Assembly: GCA_050700055.1 (NCBI GenBank)
Contig: JBOHGE010000012.1
Location: 40,052 to 104,051 of the forward strand
DNA length: 64,000 nt
Source: GCA-003244245 sp050700055
GTDB lineage: Bacteria; Actinomycetota; Actinomycetes; Mycobacteriales; Pseudonocardiaceae
Direction of reading: 5' to 3'
Both the position numbers and the translations under genes were made by a program. Shown here piece after piece: positions 25,797 to 34,332 of the stretch. Position 1 is the stretch's first letter, and each line of letters starts with the position of its first letter. The notes under the pieces are model-generated. The model had not been told where the DNA came from. It did not search any database and was given only the letters and a program-made list of their open reading frames with translations.

Positions 25797-25932
25797 GGGT
25801 GTGCCTCCTGCCGCTCCTGCGTCGCCCTGGGCACGCCGTCTGGGGTGACCCGCCGCACGCGTCGAAGCATTCGGCGGCCAGACTAGCCGCCACCCCGCGG
25901 TAGATATGGTGAACCTTCGAGGAGACGGTGCC

Positions 25933-27039
25933 ATGGTGTCACGTCCCGCCGTCAAGCCGGCTACGCCGCTGCTTGGTGTTGAGGCCGTGGTGCTGGTCGG
26001 GGGCCTGGGCACGCGGATGCGACCGCTGACCCTGTCCGCGCCTAAGCCGATGCTGCCCACTGCGGGCGTGCCGTTCCTCACCCACCTGCTCGGCCGGATC
26101 CGTGCTGCTGGGGTGCGACACGTGGTGCTGGGTACCTCGTATCGCTCCGAGGTGTTCGCGGCCCATTTCGGCGATGGCTCCGCGCTGGGTTTGGCGCTGG
26201 AGTACATCGTTGAGGACGAGCCGTTGGGCACCGGGGGAGGGCTGCGCAATGCGGCGCTCGCCCTGAGCGAACCTAATGTGCTCGTGTTCAACGGTGATGT
26301 GCTGTCCGGTTTGGACCCGGCCGAGGTGGTGCGAGCTCACCGCACCGCGCGGGCGGACGTCACGCTGCATCTGGTGCGGGTACCCGATCCTCGAGCCTTC
26401 GGCTGCGTGCCGACCACCGCCGACGGACGTGTGCTCGAGTTCTTGGAGAAAACCGATGCCCCCCCGACCGACCAGATCAACGCCGGTTGCTACGTGTTCC
26501 GCCGGGAGGTGATCGACTCGATCCCGACCGGGCGCCCGGTGTCGGTGGAGCATGAGACCTTCCCCGGGCTGCTTGCCGCAGGGGCCCGCCTGCACGCCCA
26601 CGTGGACGCTTCCTACTGGCTGGACCTGGGGACTCCGGCGGCTTTCGTGCGAGGGTCTGCGGACTTGGTGCGCGGTCTGGCGCCCTCTCCGGAACTGCCT
26701 GGCCCGGTGGGAGAGGTGCTGCTGCTGCCCGGCGCTACCGTGCACGTCGACGCTCAGGTCGGTGGCGGGTCGGTGGTGGGCGCGGGTGTTGTGGTGGAAA
26801 GCGGGGCGCAGGTGTTCGGCTCGGTGCTGATGGACCGTGCGCGGGTCGCTACCGGTGCGCAACTGCGGCGCAGCGTGCTGGGCACGGGCGCACGGGTAGG
26901 CGCGGGCGCCGTGCTGCACGATGTGGTGATCGGTGATGGGGCGGTGGTGGGGGCGGGCTGCGAGCTTCGGGAAGGCCTGCGGGTCTGGCCCGGGGTCGTG
27001 TTGCCCGACGGCGGCGTGCGCTTCTCCGCGGATGCCTGA
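25933..27039 (+). CDS. manB: Mannose-1-phosphate guanylyltransferase (sugar nucleotidyltransferase)
   Basis: Forms GDP-mannose (or a related NDP-sugar) for mannosylated envelope glycans. 368 residues from the ATG at 25933 (AGGAGA, seven-base spacing); an ATG at 25906 preceded closely by TAGATAT could be a leaderless alternative. The signature GGLGTRMRPLTLSAPKPM covers residues 23-40; LVFNGDVLSG carries the metal-binding Asp; FLEKTD and SYWLDLGTP follow. The last third is a hexapeptide-repeat beta-helix (VGGGSVVGAGVVVESGAQVF). In M. tuberculosis the homologue Rv3264c lies next to wbbL, as here. The symbol follows that usage; RmlA- or GlgC-like specificity cannot be fully excluded. The stop codon is inside the first unit of a tandem repeat. 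Confidence 0.87.
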   Translation: MVSRPAVKPATPLLGVEAVVLVGGLGTRMRPLTLSAPKPMLPTAGVPFLTHLLGRIRAAGVRHVVLGTSYRSEVFAAHFGDGSALGLALEYIVEDEPLGTGGGLRNAALALSEPNVLVFNGDVLSGLDPAEVVRAHRTARADVTLHLVRVPDPRAFGCVPTTADGRVLEFLEKTDAPPTDQINAGCYVFRREVIDSIPTGRPVSVEHETFPGLLAAGARLHAHVDASYWLDLGTPAAFVRGSADLVRGLAPSPELPGPVGEVLLLPGATVHVDAQVGGGSVVGAGVVVESGAQVFGSVLMDRARVATGAQLRRSVLGTGARVGAGAVLHDVVIGDGAVVGAGCELREGLRVWPGVVLPDGGVRFSADA

Positions 27040-27133
27040 GACCTGCTCGCAGGGTCGAAGCATCGATCCTGAGACCTGCTCGCAGGGTCGAAGCATCGAT
27101 CCTGAGACCTGCTCGCAGGGTCGAAGCATTAAT
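27035..27133. repeat. Three tandem copies of a 33-base repeat
   Basis: Units at 27035-27067, 27068-27100 and 27101-27133 are identical except for ATTAAT instead of ATCGAT in the last; eight bases of a fourth unit follow. Each unit contains CCTGC-TC-GCAGG, a short hairpin. The array starts at the manB stop and ends 24 bases before the next gene. Confidence 0.95.
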
Positions 27134-27157
27134 CCTGAGACGTACCACCGGATCTGG

Positions 27158-28039
27158 ATGCCCGAGTATCCGCTTGATCTCTGCGCGGTGCTGGCACCGC
27201 TGCGTCGCGGTCGGGGTGACCCCACCATGCGGGTTGATGCCGACGGCACCGTCTGGCGGGCCGGTAGCACCCCGGGGGGCACAGCGACTCTGGCGTTGCG
27301 TCGTGACACCAGCGGCGCTGTGCACGCCACCGGGTGGGGGCCGGGCGCTTCCTGGGTCCTGGACGGAGTGCCTGCGCTACTGGGTGCCGATGATGACCAT
27401 GACGCTTTCGTCTCGCACCATCCACTGATCGCGCAGGCCCGGCGCCGGATGCCGGGACTGCGGCTGGGCGCTACCCGTCGGGTGTGGGACGTGCTGGTGC
27501 CTGCTGTGTTGGAGCAGAAAGTCACCGGGGTCGAAGCTCGTCGCTCCTGGCGAGAGTTGTGCCGGCGCTTCGGGCAGCGGGCGCCGGGTCCCGGTGAGCT
27601 GTGGGTGCCGCCCGGTCCGGCCGCCGTGCGGGGGATCCCGGACTGGGAGTGGCACCGCGCCGGGGTGGACCGTTCGCGGCGTCGGGCGTTGCTGGCGGCG
27701 GCTGCGGTGGCGCACCGGCTGGAAGGCGCGGTGCCACTGGGTGGGAAGGCCGGACGGGATCTGCTGTGCACGGTTGCCGGGATCGGGATCTGGACGGCCG
27801 CTGAGGTGGCCCAGCGGGCCTGGGCGGACCCTGATGCGGTGAGCATCGGCGATTTCCACATCCCGTCCGTCGTCGGTTACGCGTTGGTAGGCAGGCCGTT
27901 GGACGATGCCGGAATGCTCGAGGTCCTCGCGCCCTACGTGCCGCAGCGACACCGGGCAGTGCGTTATATCGAGGCATCCGGGTTGCGCCGTCCCCGCTTC
28001 GGCCCCCGGCTCGGTCCCCGTGACTACCGGGCGATCTGA
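27158..28039 (+). CDS. 3-methyladenine DNA glycosylase (AlkA-like, HhH-GPD)
   Basis: Removes alkylated purines from DNA. 293 residues from the ATG at 27158. The HhH-GPD core shows VLVPAVLEQKVTGVEARRSW, the hairpin-helix-hairpin TVAGIGIWTAAEV (about 205-217) and the catalytic Asp in SIGDFHIP (D232). The N-terminal 80 residues form a beta domain as in AlkA. In actinobacteria a gene of this kind is commonly found between manB and fbiB, so it belongs to the ancestral backbone. The ribosome binding site is weak; readthrough from manB past the repeat array is possible. Confidence 0.87.
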   Translation: MPEYPLDLCAVLAPLRRGRGDPTMRVDADGTVWRAGSTPGGTATLALRRDTSGAVHATGWGPGASWVLDGVPALLGADDDHDAFVSHHPLIAQARRRMPGLRLGATRRVWDVLVPAVLEQKVTGVEARRSWRELCRRFGQRAPGPGELWVPPGPAAVRGIPDWEWHRAGVDRSRRRALLAAAAVAHRLEGAVPLGGKAGRDLLCTVAGIGIWTAAEVAQRAWADPDAVSIGDFHIPSVVGYALVGRPLDDAGMLEVLAPYVPQRHRAVRYIEASGLRRPRFGPRLGPRDYRAI

Positions 28040-28073
28040 GTGCCTGGCCTCAGCGGGTCGGTTGTGAGCGCAG

Positions 28074-28814
28074 CTAACTTTGTTGTGGTTGCGCGATGTG
28101 TCCAGCTTTGCGTACCGCCGCGAAGATATCGATCTCTCGGTAGGTACCCAGTGCGTGGGCTGGAGCTTGGTACCACCAGCTCACCGGCCCGTGCGGAGTC
28201 TCGCTGGGTGGTAGCACCAGCATTCCGCTGACCGTCTGAACCGTATCGGGCCAGGGCAGCGGAACGCCGTAGGGCTCACCAGTGATCACGATGCCATTGC
28301 CTGGTGCGTCGGGATGGAGCAGTACCGCCACCGGGCGATCAAGTGACGTCAAGATCGGCATGATGGTCTCGACGAGTTCCACTGGCACGACGTGCGCCGC
28401 GGTGTCATGTCTCAACGGCAGCACCACGTGATCACCCCGTAGGTGCACCGGCCAGCCCAGCGCGCTGTAGGTGGTCCCGTCTGGGCCAGTCGCATGCTCG
28501 CCCGTCGACGTGCGCGCGTCGGCGGGCGGCAAACGGATCGCCGTGGCCTGCTGGCGAGTGCACATCGAGCACACCGCGCCCTGACCGGGCTGCACAGTCT
28601 CCAACTGCCGCGGCCACAGCAGTGCCCCGCAGAGCGCGCCGACGGGGCCAGCTGCGACACAGACCGGGGTCGGGAGCAGGTGCGCCGGGTGGCTCAGTTC
28701 CGCGTTCACCCCGGCGCGGTAGCGAGCGGCCAACACCACGGGGCAGGTCATGCCTGCCCTGCCCTGCCCATCATGGGACCACGCCGAGCCGGGCGCAGTG
28801 GTGCCGACCGGCAT
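28074..28814 (-). CDS. Hypothetical protein with Cys pair
   Basis: Up to 246 residues; ATG at 28751 would give 225 and may be the true start (MTCPVVLAARYRAG). The middle has CVAAGPVGALCGALLWPR and VCSMCTRQQA, whose spaced Cys residues could bind zinc. The C-terminal half looks like a mixed alpha/beta domain (VLPLRHDTAAHVVPVELVET, VSWWYQAPAHALGTYREIDI). I recognise no family. It lies downstream of the DUF397 gene on the same strand and might be in its transcript. Confidence 0.6.
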   Translation of the reverse strand: MPVGTTAPGSAWSHDGQGRAGMTCPVVLAARYRAGVNAELSHPAHLLPTPVCVAAGPVGALCGALLWPRQLETVQPGQGAVCSMCTRQQATAIRLPPADARTSTGEHATGPDGTTYSALGWPVHLRGDHVVLPLRHDTAAHVVPVELVETIMPILTSLDRPVAVLLHPDAPGNGIVITGEPYGVPLPWPDTVQTVSGMLVLPPSETPHGPVSWWYQAPAHALGTYREIDIFAAVRKAGHIAQPQQS

Positions 28815-28943
28815 GTTCTCGGCACTGTTGACGAGCCGACCGGTTCGTTCGCAGGTGAGCTGGCTGGGGTTCGCGGTCTGTTCATCTCCTGCGTCCTGGC
28901 GTTCGAAAGTTGGTTGGTTCAGTGCTACCGATGGCTTGTTCGC

Positions 28944-29198
28944 TTAACCTGTCCTCCGGTGGGGGACTCGGCCGGCGAACTCGCCATTCTTGGTGCCGGC
29001 TACGAACACAGCCATCCCGTCACAAGTGAGGATCAGCATCGGACCGGCCGGGTGCCGTGAGTTGCGTAATGCGACGTCGCCGCAATCCAGGGTCGCGGCT
29101 TCGACGCAGTTGCCGAGCTGGCCGCTGTGCGAACTCTTTCGCCACCTTGCCGTAGCGAGATGGGCGGCCAGGATGTCATCGCGAATCGGCTTCGACAT
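28944..29198 (-). CDS. DUF397 protein
   Basis: An 84-residue protein with ATG behind GGGGGA. The DUF397 core is plain: ARWRKSSHSGQLGNCVEAA, VALRNSRHPAGPMLILTCDG and a final Phe-Val region. In actinobacteria such proteins pair with XRE-DUF5753 regulators, probably as antagonists or part of a signalling switch that affects development and antibiotic production. The partner gene lies 222 bases upstream on the same strand. Confidence 0.95.
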   Translation of the reverse strand: MSKPIRDDILAAHLATARWRKSSHSGQLGNCVEAATLDCGDVALRNSRHPAGPMLILTCDGMAVFVAGTKNGEFAGRVPHRRTG

Positions 29199-29293
29199 AG
29201 GTCCCCCTTCACTCTATCGGGTTTCACTCCAACGGGGTTCGTATGCACGCGCGTCAAGGATGCGAATATAACACGTGCTGTTGCGTCGAGCAA

Positions 29294-29305
29294 ATGCACG
29301 TGCAT
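29294..29305. promoter_or_regulatory. 12-base palindrome upstream of DUF397 gene
   Basis: ATGCACGTGCAT is perfectly symmetric and lies between the XRE gene's end and the DUF397 start. It could be the operator of this pair. Confidence 0.3.
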
Positions 29306-29317
29306 ATGACAGTGTCA

Positions 29318-29347
29318 GCCCGGATAAACCGGGCAAAAGTTTTTTTT
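29318..29347 (+). terminator. Intrinsic-type terminator
   Basis: GCCCGG, ATAAA, CCGGGC, then five bases and eight Ts: a textbook stem-loop plus T-run in the plus direction. No plus-strand gene leads into it, so it may shield the locus from antisense transcripts. Read from the minus strand the stem still follows the XRE gene's end, but without a T-run. Confidence 0.55.
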
Positions 29348-29420
29348 GGGGATGAGTCGGGCTTCGAGATGAGGCGGACCCGGGGATGCAGGTCTCGGTT
29401 TGACGGCCGCGACAAGCCGC

Positions 29421-30317
29421 TCAGATCGCGGCGCGCGCCTTCGCCAGCAATTGGCGGGTGTGATCCGGGGTGTTGGCGTCGACCGTCAGCCTGTCGAAGA
29501 CCCGGCCGTAAAGCTCGGTCTCAGACCTTTTGTCCAGATAGAGCGCGCCGCAGAGGTGCTCGAGGTACACCACATCCGGCAGCTCCGGCTCGGCGAAGCG
29601 CAGCATGGTGAACGGACCTTCGGCCGCGTACCCGCTGAGCGGGTAAGGCAGGATCTGCAGGGTTACGTTGGGCCGCTTGGTGAGCTCGAGGAGATGGTCG
29701 AGCTGAGCCGACATCACCCGCTGGCCGCCGATCGGACGATGCAGCACGGATTCGTCGATGATCGCCCACAGCTTGGGAAGATCCGGCCGGGCAAGGACAA
29801 CCTGCCGCCGCATCCGCATCATGACCTGGCGCTCTGCCTTGTGGTCTGCCAGCTGGAACCAACCTCGGGTTGCGATCGCCCTGGCGTAGTCCTCGGTCTG
29901 CATCAGGCCCGGCAGGAACTGAGCCTCATAAGTCTGGATCCGGGACGCCGACTCCTCCAGCCCGAGGTAGTTCTCAAACCAGCCGGCCAGCGTATCGCTG
30001 TAGCTATGCCACCAACCAGGCTCATTGGATACCGTGACCATCTCCAGCAGCGCCTGGCGCTCCGCGGGATCGGACACCCCGTACATGGTGAGCAGGTCGG
30101 CCACGTCTCGGAGCTTGAAACTGACCCTGCCCAGCTCGAGCCGGCTGATTTTTGACTCGGAACCGCGGATGGCGTAGCCGGCTTCCGCGCGCGAGATCTC
30201 GGCAGCCTCCCGCAGCCGGCGAAGCCGAGCGCCCAGCATGATGCGGCGGGCGGTGGAGTTGCCGCCCGGTGCAGCCAGGCGACCATGAGATGAATCAGTG
30301 GGATCGACCGCGTCCAT
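29421..30317 (-). CDS. XRE-family regulator with DUF5753 domain
   Basis: A 298-residue DNA-binding protein. The helix-turn-helix is at about 27-75 (LGARLRRLREAAEISRAEAG, SESKISRLELGRVSF). The DUF5753 domain follows (YLGLEESASRIQTYEAQFLP, GLMQTEDYARAI, LPYPLSGYAAEGPFTMLRFA, VVYLEHLCGALYLD). It is the usual partner of DUF397 proteins. Divergent from the methyltransferase gene, with 183 bases between the start codons, probably a shared regulatory region. Confidence 0.95.
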   Translation of the reverse strand: MDAVDPTDSSHGRLAAPGGNSTARRIMLGARLRRLREAAEISRAEAGYAIRGSESKISRLELGRVSFKLRDVADLLTMYGVSDPAERQALLEMVTVSNEPGWWHSYSDTLAGWFENYLGLEESASRIQTYEAQFLPGLMQTEDYARAIATRGWFQLADHKAERQVMMRMRRQVVLARPDLPKLWAIIDESVLHRPIGGQRVMSAQLDHLLELTKRPNVTLQILPYPLSGYAAEGPFTMLRFAEPELPDVVYLEHLCGALYLDKRSETELYGRVFDRLTVDANTPDHTRQLLAKARAAI

Positions 30318-30500
30318 GACTGCACCTCCGTGAACTCACAATGTCCCCACCGCTCAGCGCCGGCTCCGGTGAGACACCTGATCGCTCAACATACCGTGTG
30401 GTCGCGTGTGGGCAACACCGTGCCTGCGTTTTACCAAGCGTGTCCGCGCGCCTACTCTAGGCGGGTACCGGTCGCTACCGCAACGCCTGCGAGGCTCCCC

Positions 30501-31343
30501 ATGTCTGGTCCTGTCACCCCCCTGTCGGATGATGTCGCGCCAGTTTACATCGACACGACCAAAGCGAGTATCGCTCGGGTCTACGACGCATTCTTGAACG
30601 GCAAGGACAACTACGAGATCGACCGGGAGGTCGTTCGGCGGGTCCGGCGGGTAGCGCCGGAAGCTGGGCAGCTCGCTTGGGACAACCGGGATTTCTTGAT
30701 CCGGGTGACCCGTTTCATCGCCGGCCAAGCCGGCGTCACCCAGTTTCTTGATTGTGGGTCGGGGCTGCCTACCGCGGAGAACACCCACCAAGTCGCACAG
30801 CGAATTCAACCGGATGCCCAGGTGGTGTACGTCGACAACGACCCGGTTGTGCTCGCGCACGGTCGGGCGCTACTTGAGGAGAACGCCCGGACTCGTTTCA
30901 TCTCTGCTGACATCTTCCAGCCACACCAGGTCATCAATGATATGGTTGTTCAAGGGTACCTTGATTTCTCTGAGCCGATAGCGCTGTTCCATATCGGGAC
31001 GCTGCATCATTACGACGGTGAGCGCAGCCCGCAGAGTATCATGCAGGAATACATTGATGCCCTACCGTCAGGCTCCTACGTGGCAATCAGTCACTTCTTC
31101 GACCCCGAGACCATCAGTGAGCTGAGCGAGCTCGCCCGCAGGATGGAACATGTCTTTGTGCACAGCCCGATGGGTAGCGGAGTCTTTCGTACCCACGTCG
31201 AGATCGAGGGCATGTTCCCCGGCTTGGAATTGATCGAGCCCGGCCTGACCCGGTGCGTCGACTGGTGGCCCGACGGCCCGCGGATCAAGCCCCTGGACCC
31301 GGTGCACCATTGCATCGTCGGAGCAGTCGGTCGCAAACCGTAG
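30501..31343 (+). CDS. SAM-dependent methyltransferase of the PF04672 type
   Basis: A 280-residue Rossmann methyltransferase of the family once called DUF574. Hallmarks are SIARVYDAFLNGKDNYEIDR, QFLDCGSGLPTAENTHQVA (SAM-binding motif I), VVYVDNDPVVLAHGRALL and YVAISHFFDPE. The ATG at 30501 has GAGG seven bases upstream. In actinomycetes these genes frequently sit beside XRE-DUF5753/DUF397 pairs, as here. Substrate is unknown; the link to the regulator suggests a signalling or secondary metabolic role. Confidence 0.93.
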   Translation: MSGPVTPLSDDVAPVYIDTTKASIARVYDAFLNGKDNYEIDREVVRRVRRVAPEAGQLAWDNRDFLIRVTRFIAGQAGVTQFLDCGSGLPTAENTHQVAQRIQPDAQVVYVDNDPVVLAHGRALLEENARTRFISADIFQPHQVINDMVVQGYLDFSEPIALFHIGTLHHYDGERSPQSIMQEYIDALPSGSYVAISHFFDPETISELSELARRMEHVFVHSPMGSGVFRTHVEIEGMFPGLELIEPGLTRCVDWWPDGPRIKPLDPVHHCIVGAVGRKP

Positions 31344-31386
31344 GACCCCCGGCACCGACACTTTTCCCGGTGGCATCTCGTCGCTT

Positions 31387-31815
31387 TCACAGTGCGACCA
31401 CCGTGATGCGCGCTTCGACGTGGGTGGCCAGGGCCGAGATGTCGGCGACATCGGAGGTCAGTACCTCCACGACGGCGCAGGGAACGTCCGCGGCTACCCG
31501 CTCCGCGGCTACTGCGACGGTTGCGTCTACCACAGAGGCGGTCGGCACCAGACGTCGTAGCTGGACAGCTCGATCCGCGTCAGCCCGGTCCAGCGCGACG
31601 TCGTTGCTGACCAGCCGGTTCGCCGTTGCCGTAGTAGGGTCGCGGCGACGCCAACCGGCTTCCACCCTTACGGCGGTAGAGACGACCACTGTACCGTTGG
31701 CAGCCACGATGGCTGCCACAACTGAGGCGCGCCGACGATCGTGTCGCCGGCTGGAGGACAACGCCTGGGCGGCCTCGTTGTCGAGGACCAGGTGGCGGAC
31801 CAGCTCGGGCGCCAT
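31387..31815 (-). CDS. PIN-domain toxin (VapC-like)
   Basis: A 142-residue probable ribonuclease. HLVLDNEAAQALSS carries the first acidic residue of the PIN active site; VVVSTAVRVEAGW the next conserved Glu; DVALDRADADRAVQL and ASVVDATVAVAAERV supply later Asp residues. The ATG overlaps the antitoxin's TGA by one base (TGATG), the typical toxin position. It would cleave RNA when free of antitoxin. Confidence 0.85.
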   Translation of the reverse strand: MAPELVRHLVLDNEAAQALSSSRRHDRRRASVVAAIVAANGTVVVSTAVRVEAGWRRRDPTTATANRLVSNDVALDRADADRAVQLRRLVPTASVVDATVAVAAERVAADVPCAVVEVLTSDVADISALATHVEARITVVAL

Positions 31816-32267
31816 CAGGCGACATTCGGCGGCCGAACGCCCACTCCGGCAGCGATCATCTCCACGTGCTGCAGCACCTGATCCACCGTCTCGTCCACCC
31901 CGGCGAGCATCCAATCCGGTTCGCGGCCCTCGACCCACTCGGCGACCGCTTCGACGACGTCGGGGTGCCGTTGCGCCGGATGGTCGGTGCCGGCAACGCG
32001 GCGCAGCGTGACTGCCGCCAGCCGAGGCCGATCCTCTGGAAATCGGTCGAAATGGGTGGCGAGAGCCTGTTGCCGGGCAAAGGCCCGGATCCGCTCCTCC
32101 AGTGCGCGATTCGCCGCTGCGGTGAACGACTCGTCCATCCCCAGTTCCGTAGCGACCTGCGCAGCTCGGCGCAACGCCGCTGGTTGCCGGACCGAGGTCG
32201 CCTTCGTCTCACCTCGCGAGTCCGCCAGCTCCGCCAGCGCTGCGAACAGATCGTCAAGCCGGCTCAT
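31815..32267 (-). CDS. Antitoxin partner of the PIN-domain toxin
   Basis: A 150-residue protein, ATG behind GGAGGG. Its first half has a helical, ribbon-like start (MSRLDDLFAALAELAD, RETKATSV region) with ELGMDESFTAAANRALEERI, which resembles a DNA-binding dimer domain followed by a toxin-binding tail. No clear family name. Its operon position, overlap and the palindromic promoter upstream support the antitoxin role. Confidence 0.75.
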   Translation of the reverse strand: MSRLDDLFAALAELADSRGETKATSVRQPAALRRAAQVATELGMDESFTAAANRALEERIRAFARQQALATHFDRFPEDRPRLAAVTLRRVAGTDHPAQRHPDVVEAVAEWVEGREPDWMLAGVDETVDQVLQHVEMIAAGVGVRPPNVA

Positions 32268-32286
32268 CTGATCCCTCCGTCAGTTC

Positions 32287-32307
32287 TGCGGTACTTAGTG
32301 TACCGCA
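32287..32307 (-). promoter_or_regulatory. Operator/promoter of the toxin-antitoxin operon
   Basis: TGCGGTAC and GTACCGCA are perfect eight-base arms around TTAGT. On the minus strand TACACT, a good -10 element, lies within it, so binding of the antitoxin complex would block transcription. The start codon is 20 bases downstream. Confidence 0.6.
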
Positions 32308-32411
32308 CGGGTCGGCCGGGGAGGGGCTAGCCCGACCGGGGTAAGAATGGCCCGCACCTTGGTTGGCCGTGCCGGGTTACGACGCCTGGGTGACCGGAGA
32401 GGAGGAGGACG

Positions 32412-32969
32412 TCACGTCGTACCCGCTGGAAGGAAACCCACCACGGGTGCCACGTCGGGGGGTAGCGCGTCAACTGGCCACCAGGCCAGGTCGACGGACT
32501 CGGAACTGCGCACCGGGGTGGCGCCGGCTGGTGCGTGCAGCCGGAACCGCACGTCGAAGTGCCGGGTGGGCACACCCAGCGAGCAGGTGATCGGGTGCAC
32601 GTCCAGGTGCAGCGGCCGGGGGTCGATCTTCAGACCGGCGATGCCGGACTCCTCGGTCGCCTCACGCAGTGCCGCTGCGGCGAGGCCGGCATCGCCGGGC
32701 TCGCAGTGCCCACCGAGCTGCACCCAGCGCCCGACCCGGGGATGCAGGGTGAGCAGCACCTGCGCTGCGTCGTGGGAGAGCAGCACTGCTGAGGCGGTCA
32801 GATGGCCAGGCGTGCAGGAGCGGGCACAGGCATCCGGACGGGCGGCCAGGAAGCCGAGAAAGGCGTCGCGCAGCGCGCGTTGTCCGGGGTCACCGGGTGC
32901 CCAGCTGGACAGCACGTGCACGGCGTCGGCGTGCACCGTGGCGTTGGGCGCGGTGGCCGTCGTGGTCAT
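32412..32969 (-). CDS. NUDIX hydrolase
   Basis: A 185-residue enzyme. The NUDIX box is complete (GGHCEPGDAGLAAAALREAT followed by EESGI, residues 86-110), with metal-binding REATEE. The N-terminal 60 residues form a helical extension. It overlaps the fbiB stop by four bases (ATGA), so it is cotranslated with the F420 genes. Its substrate may be a nucleotide diphosphate derivative; a housecleaning role in F420 synthesis is possible but unproven. Confidence 0.93.
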   Translation of the reverse strand: MTTTATAPNATVHADAVHVLSSWAPGDPGQRALRDAFLGFLAARPDACARSCTPGHLTASAVLLSHDAAQVLLTLHPRVGRWVQLGGHCEPGDAGLAAAALREATEESGIAGLKIDPRPLHLDVHPITCSLGVPTRHFDVRFRLHAPAGATPVRSSESVDLAWWPVDALPPDVAPVVGFLPAGTT

Positions 32970-34312
32970 CGCAGTACCAATCCGTCGTCGGGATCGCGCG
33001 GGCAGCGCGGTTGCAGGGGCTCAGCAGGGTATCCGACGGCGATCGCGCCGAGTGGACGCCAGTCCGGTGGTAGGGCGAGTTCGGCGCGGACCAGGTCCGG
33101 GCAGAACAGCGTCGAGCCGAGCCAGCACGAGCCCAGACCCTCGGTGGCCAGGGCCACCAGCAGGCCCTGCACGGCGGCACCGGCGGCGACGGTGAACATC
33201 GCCTCCTCCGCGGCTCGGCGGCGCGTGTCGGGGTAGGTGTGCGCGCCGTCGGCCACCGCGACCGGTACCAGCACTTCCGGTGCGTCGCGCAGCAGATCAC
33301 CGCGCCGTACCCGGCGCTCGATGCGGTCGGCGGGCAGCCCGTCGCGGCGCAGATCGGCCCGCCAGGCCTGCGCCATCGCGTCGAGCAGCCGCTGCCGGAC
33401 CTGCCGGTCGGCCAGCCAGACGAAGCGAACCGGCCGGGTGTGGTGCGGTGCCGGTGCGCTCAGCGCCACCCCCACCGCGCGGCGAAGTGCTTGCGGGTCC
33501 ACCGGCTCGGCGCGAAACGAGCGCACCGATCGGCGCAGCAGCATCGCCTCGGTCCGGCCCAGCGCGCGTCCCTGCTCGATCGCCTCGGCGGTGCCCAGCC
33601 AGAACAGGTCCTCGGCCGCCGGGCGGATCAGATCCGCCCCGGTGCTGCCGTCGTCGTCGCGGATCAACCCGCGCAGCACCGCCACCGGCACTTCGCTCAG
33701 CTTGCCCTTGACCAGGTCGGCGGCCGCGGCGACCTCGTCGGCGACGGCCACCTCGGTGGCGATCAGCTTGTTGCCGTGCCGGTCGACGGTGCCGGCGTAG
33801 CGGTGCAGCACGCGCAGGCCGGCCACCCCGATCGCCGCGTCGGTCTGGCCCATCCGCCAGGCCCGGCCCATCGTGTCGGTGATCACCACGGCGACGTCGA
33901 CACCCAGCGCGGTGGCCAGCCCATCGCGCAGCCGCGCGGCGCTGGCGTCCGGGTCGGTCGGCAGCAGCGCGAGCTCGTCGGGTCGCACGTTGGATGCGTC
34001 CACCCCCGAGGCGGCCTGCACCACGCCCCGCGCGCTCATCGTGATCAGGGTAGGGCCGTGGCGGGCGAGGACCCGCTGGGCCTGCGCCCGGACGAGCGTG
34101 CGGCGGGCCGCGTCGCGCTCCGCGGGATCCGTCTTGACCAGCCGGCCCTCCACCTTGGACACCACCTTGCTGGTGACGACGACGACATCGCCGTCGACCA
34201 GCCACGGCGCCGCGCCGGCCACCGCCGCGATCAGATCGTCCCCCGGCCGGAACTCGGGTAGCCCCCGGACCGGCAGGATGCGCACCTCACCCGGCGCAGC
34301 GTGGTCACTCAT
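32966..34312 (-). CDS. fbiB: F420:glutamyl ligase / dehydro-F420 reductase, two-domain
   Basis: Adds glutamates to coenzyme F420-0 and reduces dehydro-F420-0. 448 residues from the ATG at 34312; an ATG at 34336, overlapping the fbiA stop, gives eight more. Residues 1-245 are CofE-like (LPEFRPGDDLIAAVAG, VVVVTSKVVSKVEGRLV, ITDTMGRAWRMGQTDAAIGV). The C-terminal 200 residues are a nitroreductase-like FMN domain (LLRRSVRSFRAEPVDP, PAPHHTRPVRFVWL, GLGSCWLGSTLF). The fusion is typical of actinobacterial FbiB. Follows fbiA, precedes the NUDIX gene. Confidence 0.97.
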   Translation of the reverse strand: MSDHAAPGEVRILPVRGLPEFRPGDDLIAAVAGAAPWLVDGDVVVVTSKVVSKVEGRLVKTDPAERDAARRTLVRAQAQRVLARHGPTLITMSARGVVQAASGVDASNVRPDELALLPTDPDASAARLRDGLATALGVDVAVVITDTMGRAWRMGQTDAAIGVAGLRVLHRYAGTVDRHGNKLIATEVAVADEVAAAADLVKGKLSEVPVAVLRGLIRDDDGSTGADLIRPAAEDLFWLGTAEAIEQGRALGRTEAMLLRRSVRSFRAEPVDPQALRRAVGVALSAPAPHHTRPVRFVWLADRQVRQRLLDAMAQAWRADLRRDGLPADRIERRVRRGDLLRDAPEVLVPVAVADGAHTYPDTRRRAAEEAMFTVAAGAAVQGLLVALATEGLGSCWLGSTLFCPDLVRAELALPPDWRPLGAIAVGYPAEPLQPRCPRDPDDGLVLR

Positions 34313-34332
34313 GCCACCAGCCCGGAGGTGCT

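Noticed and set aside
27035..27133. Possible CRISPR array
   Set aside because: The units are contiguous without spacers and no cas genes are present.
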